64,000 nt of DNA from DMER64 sp964542305 (GCA_964542305.1 CAZITX010000010.1:18733-82732); one strand, 5' to 3'. Shown: positions 1-9,577, numbered from the stretch's first letter. Made by a program: numbers and translations. Notes: generated from the letters alone by a model not told the origin.

Positions 1-1
1 T

Positions 2-2449
2 ACTCCGTATACCAAAATAGATTTTCCTTCCGGCGGGGAGGCGCGGGAATTTGTGATATCCTCCAATTTCTTGTGGACTATTGAAATATCGGATACCTGG
101 ATCACCATCAACCCCCTGAAAGGTTACGGGGATAAAAACATCATTGTAACCGCTTCTCCCAATACGGATCTGGCTCCGCGTCAGGCTTCTTTTTTCATAG
201 CCGGCGAAGAAACCCGCCGGGAAATAACCATAACACAGGCCGGAGAAGCTCCGGCCCTTTCCATAGATGCCACCGCGAAAACCGTCATTGCAGATGGTGA
301 TACATTGTCTGTTGGCGTTACCACCAACGTGGAGCTGAACGTGGCTATTGAAAAAGACTGGATCACGTTTGTGGAAACCAAAACCGTTGCCACAAACAGA
401 TACATATTTAATATTGCACCCAATACTACCCTGGAACAGCGGTCCGGCCGCATAGAGTTTTCACAGAAAAACGGCTCTTTGTCTGCCATGCTTACCGTTA
501 CGCAGAAAGGGGAAAACCCCGACTTTGAAATTGATACGGACCTGGTGGAAGTGCCAGCAGCAGGGGGCGAAGGTAAATTTACCGTAGTTTCTAACATAGA
601 TTGGAACGCTACGAGTGAAACACCCTGGATACACATAACCGGGACCCGTCTTATGGAACCGCACGACTGTATTTTTACGGCCGATGCCAACCCGCGCGTA
701 GAACCCCGTCAGGGTTCAATAACCGTTTTTGCCCCGGATCATCCGGAATTGGGAGAAACAACGGTTAATGTAGAACAGGCAGGGGCAGAACCGGTTGCCG
801 TCCTGACTCCGGAAGCATTGGAAGGCGTTCCCGCTGCCGGCGGCACGTATACGGTTACCGTGGAAGCTAATTTTGACTGGGAAGAAGACATTACGCTGAC
901 TGACGGATGGGTGTCCAATGTGGTTCAATTATCCAACGGATTGCAGATTACTATAGATAAAAACCAGGATGTAGAACCCAGAAGCACAACCCTGAAGGTG
1001 GTCTGGCCGGACGGGACCTATTCCAAGACCATTGTTATCAGCCAGGTAGCCGGTGAACGACAAGTAATATTGCCTCCGCAGGAAACCATTGCACAGGTTC
1101 CGGCAGCGGGCGGATCGCTGGGAATCCCGGTCATTGCCAATGTTCCCTGGGATGCCGGTGTGTCTGCGAATTGGCTTGAAGTGGTTGAAACAAAGGGTCT
1201 GGAAACAAATATTATAAAATTAGAGATCAGTCCCAATGAAAACATCGCTTCACGCCAGGCCGTACTGACCGTGATCACCCGGGATGAAGATCCGTTGGTT
1301 TTAACCAGGATAATTACACAGCAAGGAGCACAACCACATATTACTTGCGATCCGGACACCCTGGAGACAGCTGCCGAAGGCGGATCCTTTACATTGCCTG
1401 TTCAGGCCAATGTGCCGTGGACCGTGCTTTCCCACCCGGTATGGGTGGAAAATGTTGCCGTGGAAAACCCGGAAGGAAACAACGGGAACCTTACCTTTAC
1501 GGTCTTGCCTAACAGGCAGACAACGCCCCGTTCTTCAAAAATTGAACTTACCCGCACAGACGGCAACCTGATATCTGCACTGGTTATAAACCAGGCGGCA
1601 GAAGCCGTGTTTGTAAATGCCCAAAGTGACGCCCCGTCTTACCTGCACAACGAAGGCGATACCTTTAATATAACGGTGGAATCCAATATAGAAACCGAAT
1701 GCGTACCTGATGTCCCGTGGATGGTTAATACAGGAAAAACCACACAGGACAGAACCACCGTCTGGACATTTGAAGTGTTGCCTGTTCCAACAGTAAATAA
1801 CAGGTATGCCACCGTACAGGTACGGAAAAAAGGAACCGACCAGGTATACCATTCCTTTAACCTTGCACAGGGTGGGGCGCGTATAGCCTTAAAAGACAGC
1901 ACAGCGCTGGTGCGCTTCTACAATAATATGAAAGGAGCCAACTGGAGGGATACGCATTTGTGGAACCTTCAGTTGCCGGCCGGTTTGTGGTCCGGGGTTA
2001 CCCTGGAAACAGCCGTACGGAACGGAGCCCTGCACGTGAAAAATCTGGAATTGTCCGACGGACGCCTGGAAGGTTCAATAGGCGACGGGACCCATAAAGA
2101 TCCCCTTTCCGAACTGACTTACCTGGAAAAGCTGGATCTGTCGGATAACAGCGGAATAACCGGGTGGCTGCCCGTATCCTGGAAGGACCTGAACAACCTG
2201 GAGTCCATTAATCTGGAAAACTGCAACCTGACCAACTTCCTGCTTTTGGGATACAACATACCTCCCCATTATGCTACGGGGTTGAAAAACCTTACTGAAT
2301 TCATCATCCGCAACAACCTCCTAAACGGCACAATACCACAGGAAATCCCTGATCATCCGCATTTTGAGGAGTGGAATTTTACACAGAACATGCAACCCCA
2401 GAAAGGGACCAATGAATTGAGCTTGCCCGATGAACCCGAAGACCTTTGA
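2..2449 (+). CDS. BACON-repeat surface protein with C-terminal leucine-rich region (5' partial)
   Basis: The reading frame is open to the window edge. The GTG at 53 is internal, because the codons before it complete a BACON repeat (a Pro-Ser-Gly-Gly-Glu turn, then the beta strands). About seven BACON-type repeats of 80-90 residues follow, each with a PAAGG-like turn, a strand with Asn-x-x-Trp, a second Trp, and a strand ending in TQ(A/G)GE. After about residue 630 there is a 'LVRFYNNMKGANW' segment and plant-type leucine-rich repeats (LxGxIP). BACON domains in Bacteroidota usually sit in exported glycan- or mucin-interacting proteins, and LRRs mediate binding. The ligand cannot be told from sequence. 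The signal peptide must lie upstream of the window. Confidence 0.85.
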   Translation, partial: TPYTKIDFPSGGEAREFVISSNFLWTIEISDTWITINPLKGYGDKNIIVTASPNTDLAPRQASFFIAGEETRREITITQAGEAPALSIDATAKTVIADGDTLSVGVTTNVELNVAIEKDWITFVETKTVATNRYIFNIAPNTTLEQRSGRIEFSQKNGSLSAMLTVTQKGENPDFEIDTDLVEVPAAGGEGKFTVVSNIDWNATSETPWIHITGTRLMEPHDCIFTADANPRVEPRQGSITVFAPDHPELGETTVNVEQAGAEPVAVLTPEALEGVPAAGGTYTVTVEANFDWEEDITLTDGWVSNVVQLSNGLQITIDKNQDVEPRSTTLKVVWPDGTYSKTIVISQVAGERQVILPPQETIAQVPAAGGSLGIPVIANVPWDAGVSANWLEVVETKGLETNIIKLEISPNENIASRQAVLTVITRDEDPLVLTRIITQQGAQPHITCDPDTLETAAEGGSFTLPVQANVPWTVLSHPVWVENVAVENPEGNNGNLTFTVLPNRQTTPRSSKIELTRTDGNLISALVINQAAEAVFVNAQSDAPSYLHNEGDTFNITVESNIETECVPDVPWMVNTGKTTQDRTTVWTFEVLPVPTVNNRYATVQVRKKGTDQVYHSFNLAQGGARIALKDSTALVRFYNNMKGANWRDTHLWNLQLPAGLWSGVTLETAVRNGALHVKNLELSDGRLEGSIGDGTHKDPLSELTYLEKLDLSDNSGITGWLPVSWKDLNNLESINLENCNLTNFLLLGYNIPPHYATGLKNLTEFIIRNNLLNGTIPQEIPDHPHFEEWNFTQNMQPQKGTNELSLPDEPEDL

Positions 2450-2488
2450 AAATACAGGGGTTACCAACAAGTTTTCAACAAAAAATGT

Positions 2489-2518
2489 TTTGCGGTTTCA
2501 AATAATCGTTTAACTTTG
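2489..2518 (+). promoter_or_regulatory. Bacteroidota promoter with -33 and -7 elements
   Basis: TTTG at 2489-2492 and TAACTTTG at 2511-2518 are separated by 18 bases, close to the known Bacteroides TTTG / TAnnTTTG arrangement. This is the only promoter in the window where I see both elements. It faces the 1000-residue lipoprotein gene and leaves an AT-rich leader of about 80 bases before its ATG. Confidence 0.7.
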
Positions 2519-2602
2519 CATTTATATATACCATAGCCAAAAAGCGAAATTTTACAATTTATAACTTCTAAAAACTTTTGTTTAACTTAAAATTTTTAAT
2601 GC

Positions 2603-5600
2603 ATGAAAAAATTTTTAAAATGGAGTGCAGCCTTTTTAGTACTGGGTGTACTCGCCGTAGGCTGTATTAAGAATGAGCCCAGCCCAGGCATTGAAGCCAT
2701 GCGTAATGCAAAGGCCTCCTTGCTGAATGCTCAAGCTGCTCTTACACAGGCCAAGGTACAGGTTGAAGCCGCTAACGCCGCTTTGATCCAGGCCCAGGCC
2801 AGCCTTCTAAAGGCCCAGGAAGCCGTTGTAGCTGCCCAGGCAGCCAAGATCCAAGCTGAAGCCGATCTTATTCAAGCCGAAGTGGAATGGCAAAATGCCC
2901 TGACTGATTTTCATAAAGAAGCATGGGCCAAAGAGATCGAAGCACTTGAGATCGAACTGGAAGTGCTGAGAGCGGAAGCCGATGCTGCCATTGCTGAATG
3001 GGAACTTGTTATTGCTCAGATTCAGGTTGAAATGGTTGAAGCAACCCAGGCTTACGAAGCTGCTCTGTTAGCTTTCGAAGAATGGAAGATCGAAAATGCA
3101 GCAACCCTTGGACAAGCACTTATTGATGCATTGGATGCTCTTGTATTTCAGATTCAGGGTGTTATCCTGGACCTTGGTATTGCAGAACTTGATTTAAATT
3201 ATGCCAAAGCTCAATACCACTGGTATGTAAACGTAGAATATCCGGAAGATACATCTCACGCTATCCAGCAAATGGAAGCCAACAAAAGGCGTCTGGAATG
3301 TGAAATTGAATACCTGGCAGGAGTTGTAGAAGCTTACGATGCTTTGTATAACGAATATCATGGTGATTTTGATACCATGATCGCAGGATTCCAGGAAGTA
3401 ATTACCAGCTTGCGTGCAGAAATTGCCGAACTGGAAGAAGCTTATATCCTTCTTCAGGAAGAAGCTTTACTGTTCAACGTAAACGCGTTGAATGCAGCCT
3501 TGACTAATTTGACAAAAAACAGGACAGTTGGTATTACCGGAGTCTTCTCTGACGGTGGTGACGATCCCGACGTTCACGTTTTCAACGGAAATTACAGAAT
3601 TACAGCTCCCTGGCAGGCAACTACCAAAACCACCATGTTTGACATGATGAAAAGGGATATGCGCGTAATTGATGATACCCGTTCCGAATTTGAAGACCAG
3701 GATTCCGGTATTATTGAAGCCAATATTGCCGCTAAAAAAGCTACTGCTGACGCAGCCGTTAAAAACTATGAGGATAACTGGAAGCTTTGGCAGAAATACT
3801 ACGATGAAGCCCGTATCAGCGGAAGCCACGTAGGCTCCCGTTACGTTGCCTGGCAAACTGCCTGGAACAACTGGAATACTGCCATGGTCGCTTACAACGC
3901 CCACTTGGAGGTATATTGCGATATGTACACTGAAGCCGGAGATTTGATAGATCTGTTCATGGATTACCTGGACGGTTGGTTGAACGAAGGCACTCTGGTA
4001 GTACCGGGAAGTGAAAATCTTTCTGAAGTACTCGGTGGTATTGAGTTCAATGCCGGCACGCTGGCTGACTTCATTTTCCAAGGCAATGCCGCTGCTGTTA
4101 TCAATGCACTGAACACCATTATTGGTCTGATCAATGCACCTGCAGAAATGGAAGCCATCATCACAGAATTGAAAGCCATCATGGACGGAACACATCCGGA
4201 AGGCTGGCCCGCATTCTGGGATCATGCTACCGCCTGGACCTACACGCCCGCCTCGGGAGTTCCCCCTTACGGTGATATCATGCGAGCAGTTTACGCAAAT
4301 TCCAATAAAGAACTTACCGAACTGACCAACCAAGACTGGTACGTATGGTTGTTCCTGTACTGGCTGTTCGAAGACAAACAGGTTGAACTGGGATTGGAAG
4401 GCCCCTTCGGTGGTCCTGTGATCACCATCAACGCTGCTGATTACGATGACGCCGGTCTGCAGGTACTGGAAGATTTCTTTGGTGAACTGGATTGCACCGA
4501 ATACGACAGTTATATGGTAGGCCCCAGCACAACTGCTATTGTAAATGCTATCAATGCATACTACAATGCTGTAGAAGGTCTGGGTAACCTGGAAGAAGAT
4601 ATGTTTGAACCGTTTAACAGGGTTTGGAAAGCCAGAAAATCCCTCTATGATTCTAAAGGTGTATTCACAGGATACGATGACGATTATACCAGAACAGAAG
4701 CTTTGGCTGAGGTAACAAAGAAACCTACTCTTAAAGAGATCTATGTAACACCGTCTACCTACAATCCTCCTGTTTACGATGACGATGCAGATTGGGATGA
4801 AACTCAACCCAGGCCGGAAGATGCTACTGAATTCCACTTTGTACTGGAAGGACCGGATGGTATGGGTCGCACCGTTATCACCCCGTCGCTTGACTTTGAT
4901 ATTACTTACCTGAATGCATACTGCGATCTGTTTGTTTCCTACGCAGCCTTGCTGGCCGCCGGGGAAGATTGCGGAACACAATGGTCAGACTGGGCCGGCG
5001 ACCTGCCGCTCTGGTTGTGGGAAGAAAGAGATGATTTTGGAACGGGCCACTATTTCTACGCTATCTGGCAAACCCGTGACTACCAGGCATACCAGGACAC
5101 TTACAACCGTGTGCTGAATGGTGAATACGCCGCCCTGATAGATAAAATCCAAACTCTGTATGATACTCAGTGGGCACTTTATGTGGAAGCAAAAGCTCAA
5201 TGGAAAGCTTTGAACGATGAATACAACGCTATTCTGGATGCCCTTGATGATATTGAAGCCTACATACCTATGTATGAAACATACATTGAATACTACCAGT
5301 ATTTCATAGATCAGGCTCAATGGGCTCATAACGGAGGAAATCTTGCCGAAGAAGGATTGCTTGAAGCATGGAACCGTGCTAAGCATAACCTGATAGAAAG
5401 CCAAAACGAACTCAACAGGATTGAGCAAGCCCTTGCCATCTGGGAAGAAGGCCTTGGACTGCCCACATTCTGGGGCTTCATTGAAAATGAAACAGCATGG
5501 TACCAGGCTCAGATTGACGCTATTTTAGTAGAAATTGAAAATCTGCAACAACAGTTGATCGTTCTTGAAGGTATCAGAACCGGACTTTTGGAAGATTATC

Positions 5601-5605
5601 TTTAA
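2603..5605 (+). CDS. Large alanine-heptad coiled-coil lipoprotein, function unknown
   Basis: 1000 residues. The N-terminus is a lipoprotein signal (hydrophobic stretch ending AVGC, Cys21), so it is probably anchored in the outer membrane or exported. From residue 36 to 98 there are nine uninterrupted heptads, each starting with Ala (e.g. AQAALTQ, ANAALIQ, AQASLLK), the pattern of a tightly packed alanine coiled coil. Two more Ala/Glu-rich helical arms follow (about 100-290 and the C-terminal 150 residues). They flank a middle part rich in Trp, Tyr, Asp and Gly, which is probably globular. I do not recognise a named family. It has its own promoter and lies 25 bases before a beta-barrel gene, with a terminator after that gene, so the two probably form one transcription unit. 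Confidence 0.75.
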   Translation: MKKFLKWSAAFLVLGVLAVGCIKNEPSPGIEAMRNAKASLLNAQAALTQAKVQVEAANAALIQAQASLLKAQEAVVAAQAAKIQAEADLIQAEVEWQNALTDFHKEAWAKEIEALEIELEVLRAEADAAIAEWELVIAQIQVEMVEATQAYEAALLAFEEWKIENAATLGQALIDALDALVFQIQGVILDLGIAELDLNYAKAQYHWYVNVEYPEDTSHAIQQMEANKRRLECEIEYLAGVVEAYDALYNEYHGDFDTMIAGFQEVITSLRAEIAELEEAYILLQEEALLFNVNALNAALTNLTKNRTVGITGVFSDGGDDPDVHVFNGNYRITAPWQATTKTTMFDMMKRDMRVIDDTRSEFEDQDSGIIEANIAAKKATADAAVKNYEDNWKLWQKYYDEARISGSHVGSRYVAWQTAWNNWNTAMVAYNAHLEVYCDMYTEAGDLIDLFMDYLDGWLNEGTLVVPGSENLSEVLGGIEFNAGTLADFIFQGNAAAVINALNTIIGLINAPAEMEAIITELKAIMDGTHPEGWPAFWDHATAWTYTPASGVPPYGDIMRAVYANSNKELTELTNQDWYVWLFLYWLFEDKQVELGLEGPFGGPVITINAADYDDAGLQVLEDFFGELDCTEYDSYMVGPSTTAIVNAINAYYNAVEGLGNLEEDMFEPFNRVWKARKSLYDSKGVFTGYDDDYTRTEALAEVTKKPTLKEIYVTPSTYNPPVYDDDADWDETQPRPEDATEFHFVLEGPDGMGRTVITPSLDFDITYLNAYCDLFVSYAALLAAGEDCGTQWSDWAGDLPLWLWEERDDFGTGHYFYAIWQTRDYQAYQDTYNRVLNGEYAALIDKIQTLYDTQWALYVEAKAQWKALNDEYNAILDALDDIEAYIPMYETYIEYYQYFIDQAQWAHNGGNLAEEGLLEAWNRAKHNLIESQNELNRIEQALAIWEEGLGLPTFWGFIENETAWYQAQIDAILVEIENLQQQLIVLEGIRTGLLEDYL

Positions 5606-5630
5606 ACCATACGGATAAGATTTGCGTATA

Positions 5631-6488
5631 ATGATAAAAAAACTTAGCATATTTCTGATAGCTGTTCTAACGGTTGCGTCCCTTGGGGCGCAACCGGCGG
5701 AACGCTCCGGAAGTGCTGTATATGCTCCACGCGCGGGACAGTTTCAGGTCTCTGCGGTTTTAGGTGGCGGACTATACTTTGACTATCTGGATAATTTAAC
5801 CCCCCTGTTGCCAAGTTACCTGCCGGGTGCAGAAGTTGGCATTGATCCTACTGAAAAAGGAGTGGGTTACTACCTGCAGATGGGCAGTCTGAATAACAAT
5901 TCAATTGCCAACATTGCCGGAATCCAGGGTAAGTATTTCGTGACCAACCGCTTTGCTCTGAACGCGATGTTTGCTATGCAAATAGACGTGACCCCCGAAC
6001 GTGATTATATTGAAGGCATCGATCTGGAGAGCAGTGGTTTATTAGACCTGGGCGGCATTCAGTGGGTTGAAGGCAGGCTGACCGACAAATACCTTGTAAA
6101 TGTCGGAGCGGACTACTATTTCAACAACTGCAACGGCCGGCTGTTCCCCTACATCGGTTTGCTGGGCGGATTCCAACACGCCAGGGTACAGGCCTACTTG
6201 CCTTATACAGGTATTGAAATACCGGTAGAAAGCGGAGGAGATACCGATCCCCTGGAACTTTACGCGTTGGATAAACGTGCAGGCGAAGCATATGCAATAT
6301 CCGGAGCGATCACTGCCGGCGTGGAATACAATTTCCTGCCGGGAATGAACATTGCTCTTGAGGTACGCCCTTTCAATTATTACTATTCAGCAATCCGTAT
6401 GTATGCTGACGGCCAGGAATTCAATGCATATGAAATGCAGTTCAAATTCTTTGCCTTTCCGCAATTGAAAATAGGATTCCGTTTTTAG
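5631..6488 (+). CDS. Outer-membrane beta-barrel protein
   Basis: 285 residues from the ATG at 5631. An in-frame TTG at 5622 would add only three residues and weaken the signal peptide. The signal peptide ends near SLGAQ (about residue 20). The rest is alternating amphipathic strands rich in Gly, Tyr and Phe, with two longer loops, and the last residue is Phe as in BamA substrates. No catalytic motif is visible. It sits 25 bases after the heptad lipoprotein and just before a strong terminator, suggesting the two proteins work together in the envelope. The specific role is unknown. Confidence 0.8.
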   Translation: MIKKLSIFLIAVLTVASLGAQPAERSGSAVYAPRAGQFQVSAVLGGGLYFDYLDNLTPLLPSYLPGAEVGIDPTEKGVGYYLQMGSLNNNSIANIAGIQGKYFVTNRFALNAMFAMQIDVTPERDYIEGIDLESSGLLDLGGIQWVEGRLTDKYLVNVGADYYFNNCNGRLFPYIGLLGGFQHARVQAYLPYTGIEIPVESGGDTDPLELYALDKRAGEAYAISGAITAGVEYNFLPGMNIALEVRPFNYYYSAIRMYADGQEFNAYEMQFKFFAFPQLKIGFRF

Positions 6489-6510
6489 TAATTATTGAAT
6501 CAACTAATAC

Positions 6511-6538
6511 AACCGCTCCCTTTGGGGGCGGTTTTTTT
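6511..6538 (+). terminator. Rho-independent terminator
   Basis: AACCGCTCCC and GGGGGCGGTT form a 10-bp stem (one G-U pair) around a TTT loop, followed directly by a T run. It ends the lipoprotein/beta-barrel unit. The -7 box of the next gene begins only a few bases further on. Confidence 0.85.
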
Positions 6539-6540
6539 AT

Positions 6541-6548
6541 TACCTTTG
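6541..6548 (+). promoter_or_regulatory. -7 promoter box for the small lipoprotein gene
   Basis: TACCTTTG matches TAnnTTTG and lies 21 bases before the ATG at 6570. A TTTG at 6521-6524 is 16 bases upstream, shorter than usual, and lies inside the preceding terminator. Confidence 0.5.
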
Positions 6549-6569
6549 TGCCTGTTAATAAAGAGAATT

Positions 6570-7049
6570 ATGAAAAAGATTGTATTGTTTGTGATCGTAT
6601 TTGCCGGATTGACAGCCTGCAATAACGGGGCAGATGTTCCCAGGCTGGATCTGGAAATATCCAAAGAGTTGAAAAATAATGATGAATTGAAGGAGTTTGT
6701 GCTTAAAGCGAAAGAAAACGCTAATGCACTGGCACGGGAATGTGTGAAAATGCATGAGGAAGCACAGGAATTCCTGGAAGTGAATTTTGATTCACTTTCT
6801 ACGCAACAGCAGGAAGAAATCGTAAAACTGGACCTGGATTACGTGGAAATGTGGTATAATTTCAATATAAAACATACATCTCAGACGGTGCAGTTGATGG
6901 AATTCCTTAAAGATTCTTCCATTCCTAAAGAAGAAATGGTGGCCATGAGCAAAGCAATGGCCTCTATTAACCAGTTTGTACAGCAACTTAAGGATACATA
7001 CGGAGAAGATATGAAATTGGATCCGCATCCCGTCGTTATAGAACCGTGA
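6570..7049 (+). CDS. Small helical lipoprotein, function unknown
   Basis: 159 residues from the ATG at 6570. Starting further upstream would read through the preceding terminator. The signal sequence ends in the lipobox LTAC (Cys17). The mature part is charged, almost entirely helical, and lacks Cys. It resembles the short helical lipoproteins of unknown role common in Bacteroidota. The stop codon overlaps the GTG start of the DUF3109 gene (GTGA), so the two are translationally coupled. Confidence 0.7.
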   Translation: MKKIVLFVIVFAGLTACNNGADVPRLDLEISKELKNNDELKEFVLKAKENANALARECVKMHEEAQEFLEVNFDSLSTQQQEEIVKLDLDYVEMWYNFNIKHTSQTVQLMEFLKDSSIPKEEMVAMSKAMASINQFVQQLKDTYGEDMKLDPHPVVIEP

Positions 7050-7615
7050 TCTTTATCTCTGACAAAATCATTGTTTCCGAGAGTGTCCTGACCGAATCCT
7101 TTTGTTGTGATGTGCCTGTCTGCAAAGGGATTTGTTGCGTGGAAGGAGACAGCGGGGCGCCGCTTACCCCGGCGGAATGCTCGTTGCTTGAAAGGAACTG
7201 GAAATTGTATGCCCCGTATATGCAGCCCGACGGTATCCGCTCTGTGGAAAAGCAAGGGTCCTGGGTTCGGGACATTGAAGACGATGCCGTCACCCCGCTT
7301 ATTGAGGGAAAAGAATGCGCCTATGCGTATTTCAAAGACGGGATATGTATGTGTGCCATTGAAAAAGCCTGGAGCCTGGGCGTTTCATCATTTCGCAAAC
7401 CCATATCCTGCTGGCTGTATCCCATTCGCGTACAAAAGTTATCGGAAGATACCGTTGCCCTGAATTACCACCAATGGCACTTGTGCCGGGCTGCCCGTGA
7501 ATTGGGAGCCCAAAAAAAGGTACGTGTTTTTGAATTTGTTAAGGAACCGTTGATCCACTGTTTTGGACCGGATGTATACCGGGCCATCACCCGGGCAGCA
7601 GACAATCCCGGATAA
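7046..7615 (+). CDS. DUF3109 family cysteine-rich protein
   Basis: 189 residues. The N-terminus carries the family signature: Cys20, Cys21, Cys26, Cys30 and Cys31 followed by VEGDSGAPL. Further Cys residues follow in 'GICMCAIEKAW', 'ISCWLYPIR' and 'HLC'. The arrangement suggests bound metal or an Fe-S cluster, as in the related YkgJ-type proteins, but the biochemical role is not established. It starts with GTG overlapping the upstream stop by 4 bases. Its last 29 bases overlap the convergent hemW gene. No export signal is visible, so it is probably cytoplasmic. Confidence 0.85.
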   Translation: MIFISDKIIVSESVLTESFCCDVPVCKGICCVEGDSGAPLTPAECSLLERNWKLYAPYMQPDGIRSVEKQGSWVRDIEDDAVTPLIEGKECAYAYFKDGICMCAIEKAWSLGVSSFRKPISCWLYPIRVQKLSEDTVALNYHQWHLCRAARELGAQKKVRVFEFVKEPLIHCFGPDVYRAITRAADNPG

Positions 7616-8723
7616 TATCATCTGACACGAACAGGCGGTCTGCAGGAATACTAACTTTGTTACCGGTCCTGATAAGCAAACCCCGCTCCAGCAGCGGGGT
7701 TATTTGCTTCAGGAAATCCTTCGTAGCGGGCCGGCCTTTCCTCTCTTCCATTTCTTGCAGGGAAAGCCCTTTGCTGGTGCGTAAAGACAACATGACCCAT
7801 TCGTTGTGGACATCCCGGGCAGTCAACCGGTCGTATTTTCGGGCCGGTTCATTCCGGCGGATCCCTTCCGTGTATTTTCTTAAATCAGCCACGTTGGCGT
7901 ACCGGTCTTTCCCGTTAAACGAATGGGCCGAAGGACCCAGTCCCGCATACGGCCTTCGGATCCAGTACCCGCTGTTGTGCAGGGATTCTTTTCCCGGAAG
8001 GCAAAAACTGGACACTTCGTATTGAAGGTATCCGGCACCTTGCAGCGTCTCCTGCAACAGGGCATATTGCAATGCGCACTCCTCCTGCGGTGGGAGAACA
8101 CCGGTTTTTCTCCATAGCGAGGATGGTTCCAGGCTCAGCTGGTAGGCCGAGATATGTTCCGGCCCCAGGGCAATGGCCTGTCCCAGGGTGTCTTTCCATT
8201 TTTCGGCAGTCAATCCGGGAAACCCGAATATCAGATCCAGGCTGATATTCGCAAAACCGGCCTTGCGGGCCAGGATTGCCGAGTTTGCGGCCTGGCGGCC
8301 GTTGTGCCGTCGCCGCATGGCTTCCAGATACGGATCGTGAAAGGATTGTACACCAATACTGAGCCGGTTTACACCGGCATCCAGCAGGACATGGCAATAT
8401 TCGGGAGTCAGGTCTCCGGGATTGGCCTCCACCGTTAACTCGGCAAGTGTCAGCCCGGCCTGCTCCATATCTTCCCGCAAAAGAGTGATCAGGGCGCAAA
8501 GTTCACCGGCAGCACAAACGGTAGGCGTGCCTCCTCCAAAATAGAGGGTATGGCCCGCATCCGGTTCTGCGGAGCGAAAAATGTCCAGCCAAAGATCACG
8601 GTCTTTTTTCCATTCCAGGGCAATAGATTCCAGTACCCCGGGGATTTCCCGGGTTTTTGTACTGGAATAAAAATTGCAATAGGAGCAAAAACTCCTGCAA
8701 AAAGGAATGTGAACGTAGATCAA
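7587..8723 (-). CDS. hemW: HemW-like radical SAM protein (heme chaperone family)
   Basis: 378 residues, normal for the family. The radical-SAM cluster motif is Cys9-x3-Cys13-x2-Cys16, followed by YFGGGTPT and the NPGDLT, RLSIGVQSF and LIFGFPG motifs of the HemN/HemW group. It has the single-chain HemW length without the N-terminal extension of true HemN, so heme binding and delivery is likelier than coproporphyrinogen oxidation. It starts with TTG at 8723, overlapping the stop of the upstream coiled-coil gene (TTGA), so the two are coupled. The 3' end overlaps the convergent DUF3109 gene. Confidence 0.88.
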   Translation of the reverse strand: MIYVHIPFCRSFCSYCNFYSSTKTREIPGVLESIALEWKKDRDLWLDIFRSAEPDAGHTLYFGGGTPTVCAAGELCALITLLREDMEQAGLTLAELTVEANPGDLTPEYCHVLLDAGVNRLSIGVQSFHDPYLEAMRRRHNGRQAANSAILARKAGFANISLDLIFGFPGLTAEKWKDTLGQAIALGPEHISAYQLSLEPSSLWRKTGVLPPQEECALQYALLQETLQGAGYLQYEVSSFCLPGKESLHNSGYWIRRPYAGLGPSAHSFNGKDRYANVADLRKYTEGIRRNEPARKYDRLTARDVHNEWVMLSLRTSKGLSLQEMEERKGRPATKDFLKQITPLLERGLLIRTGNKVSIPADRLFVSDDIIRDCLLPG

Positions 8724-9577
8724 CGCAAGAGAATGTCAGCTACGCCAATGCGTCCGTCGTTGGTATACACTTCTGCCGTGTATACGCCGCGGCTGAACGA
8801 AACCCCGCCAAAGAAAATGCAGAATTCCACCTCGGCACCCTGGTAATCAATTTCACGGACAGCGGAATACACCAACTGTTCACCGGCAGCATTGAATACG
8901 CCCTGTTCCGGGTTGGTCAACAAAATGCCGTCCGGACCTTTTACACGCAGGTAAATGTTAACCGGTCCTTTGGGGGCAATGGAATTTTCAATCAAACTGC
9001 CACATAATTTCAGCTTGCCTATGCGGCTGGAACGTTCAGAATCCCGTCCGCTTTCAGTAATGCCCGTTAACACAAAATCCCGGCCTTTTAACTGCGCTCC
9101 AATTTCCACCTGGCGGGCGTATTCTTCTGTAGTGGTACGCAGTTCTTCGTACTGGCGAGTGGCCTGACTGGCTTCTTCCCGAGCCTGGGACGCGTCTTCC
9201 CGCAGGGCAAGGTTCAGGGTGTTCAGCGAATCTATCTGGTGAATGTAACTGCGCATGATGCTGCGCAATGTTCCCAGTTCCCTTTCGTATTCCCGGATAC
9301 GGGTCCTGTTGGTGGCTTCGGTTTTGTTGATACGTTCTATCAACAGGTCAATTTTTTCCCGTTCTTCTGTCAGCCGTAAATTTAAAGTATCGTTGGTGGT
9401 ACTCAGGGAGTCGTATTCGGAACGCAATTGGACCATTTGTTGGGTCAGTTGTTCTTTTTCAAGGTTTAATTCCTTGATCATTCCGCCGCGGTCTATCCAG
9501 ACCCATGCCAGTGCTCCTATTAAAAGCGCTGCCACAGCGGCTAAAACAATGATAATGGTTTTCAGATTCTTTTCCAT
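8720..9577 (-). CDS. Membrane-anchored coiled-coil protein, function unknown
   Basis: 285 residues. One transmembrane helix (about 8-29) is followed by a long coiled coil (about 35-165) rich in Glu, Gln, Arg and Leu. The C-terminal domain is a compact beta-rich fold (about 165-285) with PVNIYLRVKGPDG and ending near VADILLR. This is a common Bacteroidota arrangement with no assigned function. It probably shares a transcript with hemW. A TATTTTTG box lies 20 bases upstream. Confidence 0.7.
   Translation of the reverse strand: MEKNLKTIIIVLAAVAALLIGALAWVWIDRGGMIKELNLEKEQLTQQMVQLRSEYDSLSTTNDTLNLRLTEEREKIDLLIERINKTEATNRTRIREYERELGTLRSIMRSYIHQIDSLNTLNLALREDASQAREEASQATRQYEELRTTTEEYARQVEIGAQLKGRDFVLTGITESGRDSERSSRIGKLKLCGSLIENSIAPKGPVNIYLRVKGPDGILLTNPEQGVFNAAGEQLVYSAVREIDYQGAEVEFCIFFGGVSFSRGVYTAEVYTNDGRIGVADILLR

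Noticed and set aside
3467..4981. 504-codon open frame on the minus strand within the heptad lipoprotein gene
   Set aside because: It is antisense to a well-supported coding frame with a signal sequence, promoter and terminator. The product has no recognisable domain, and its length reflects the biased composition of the sense strand.
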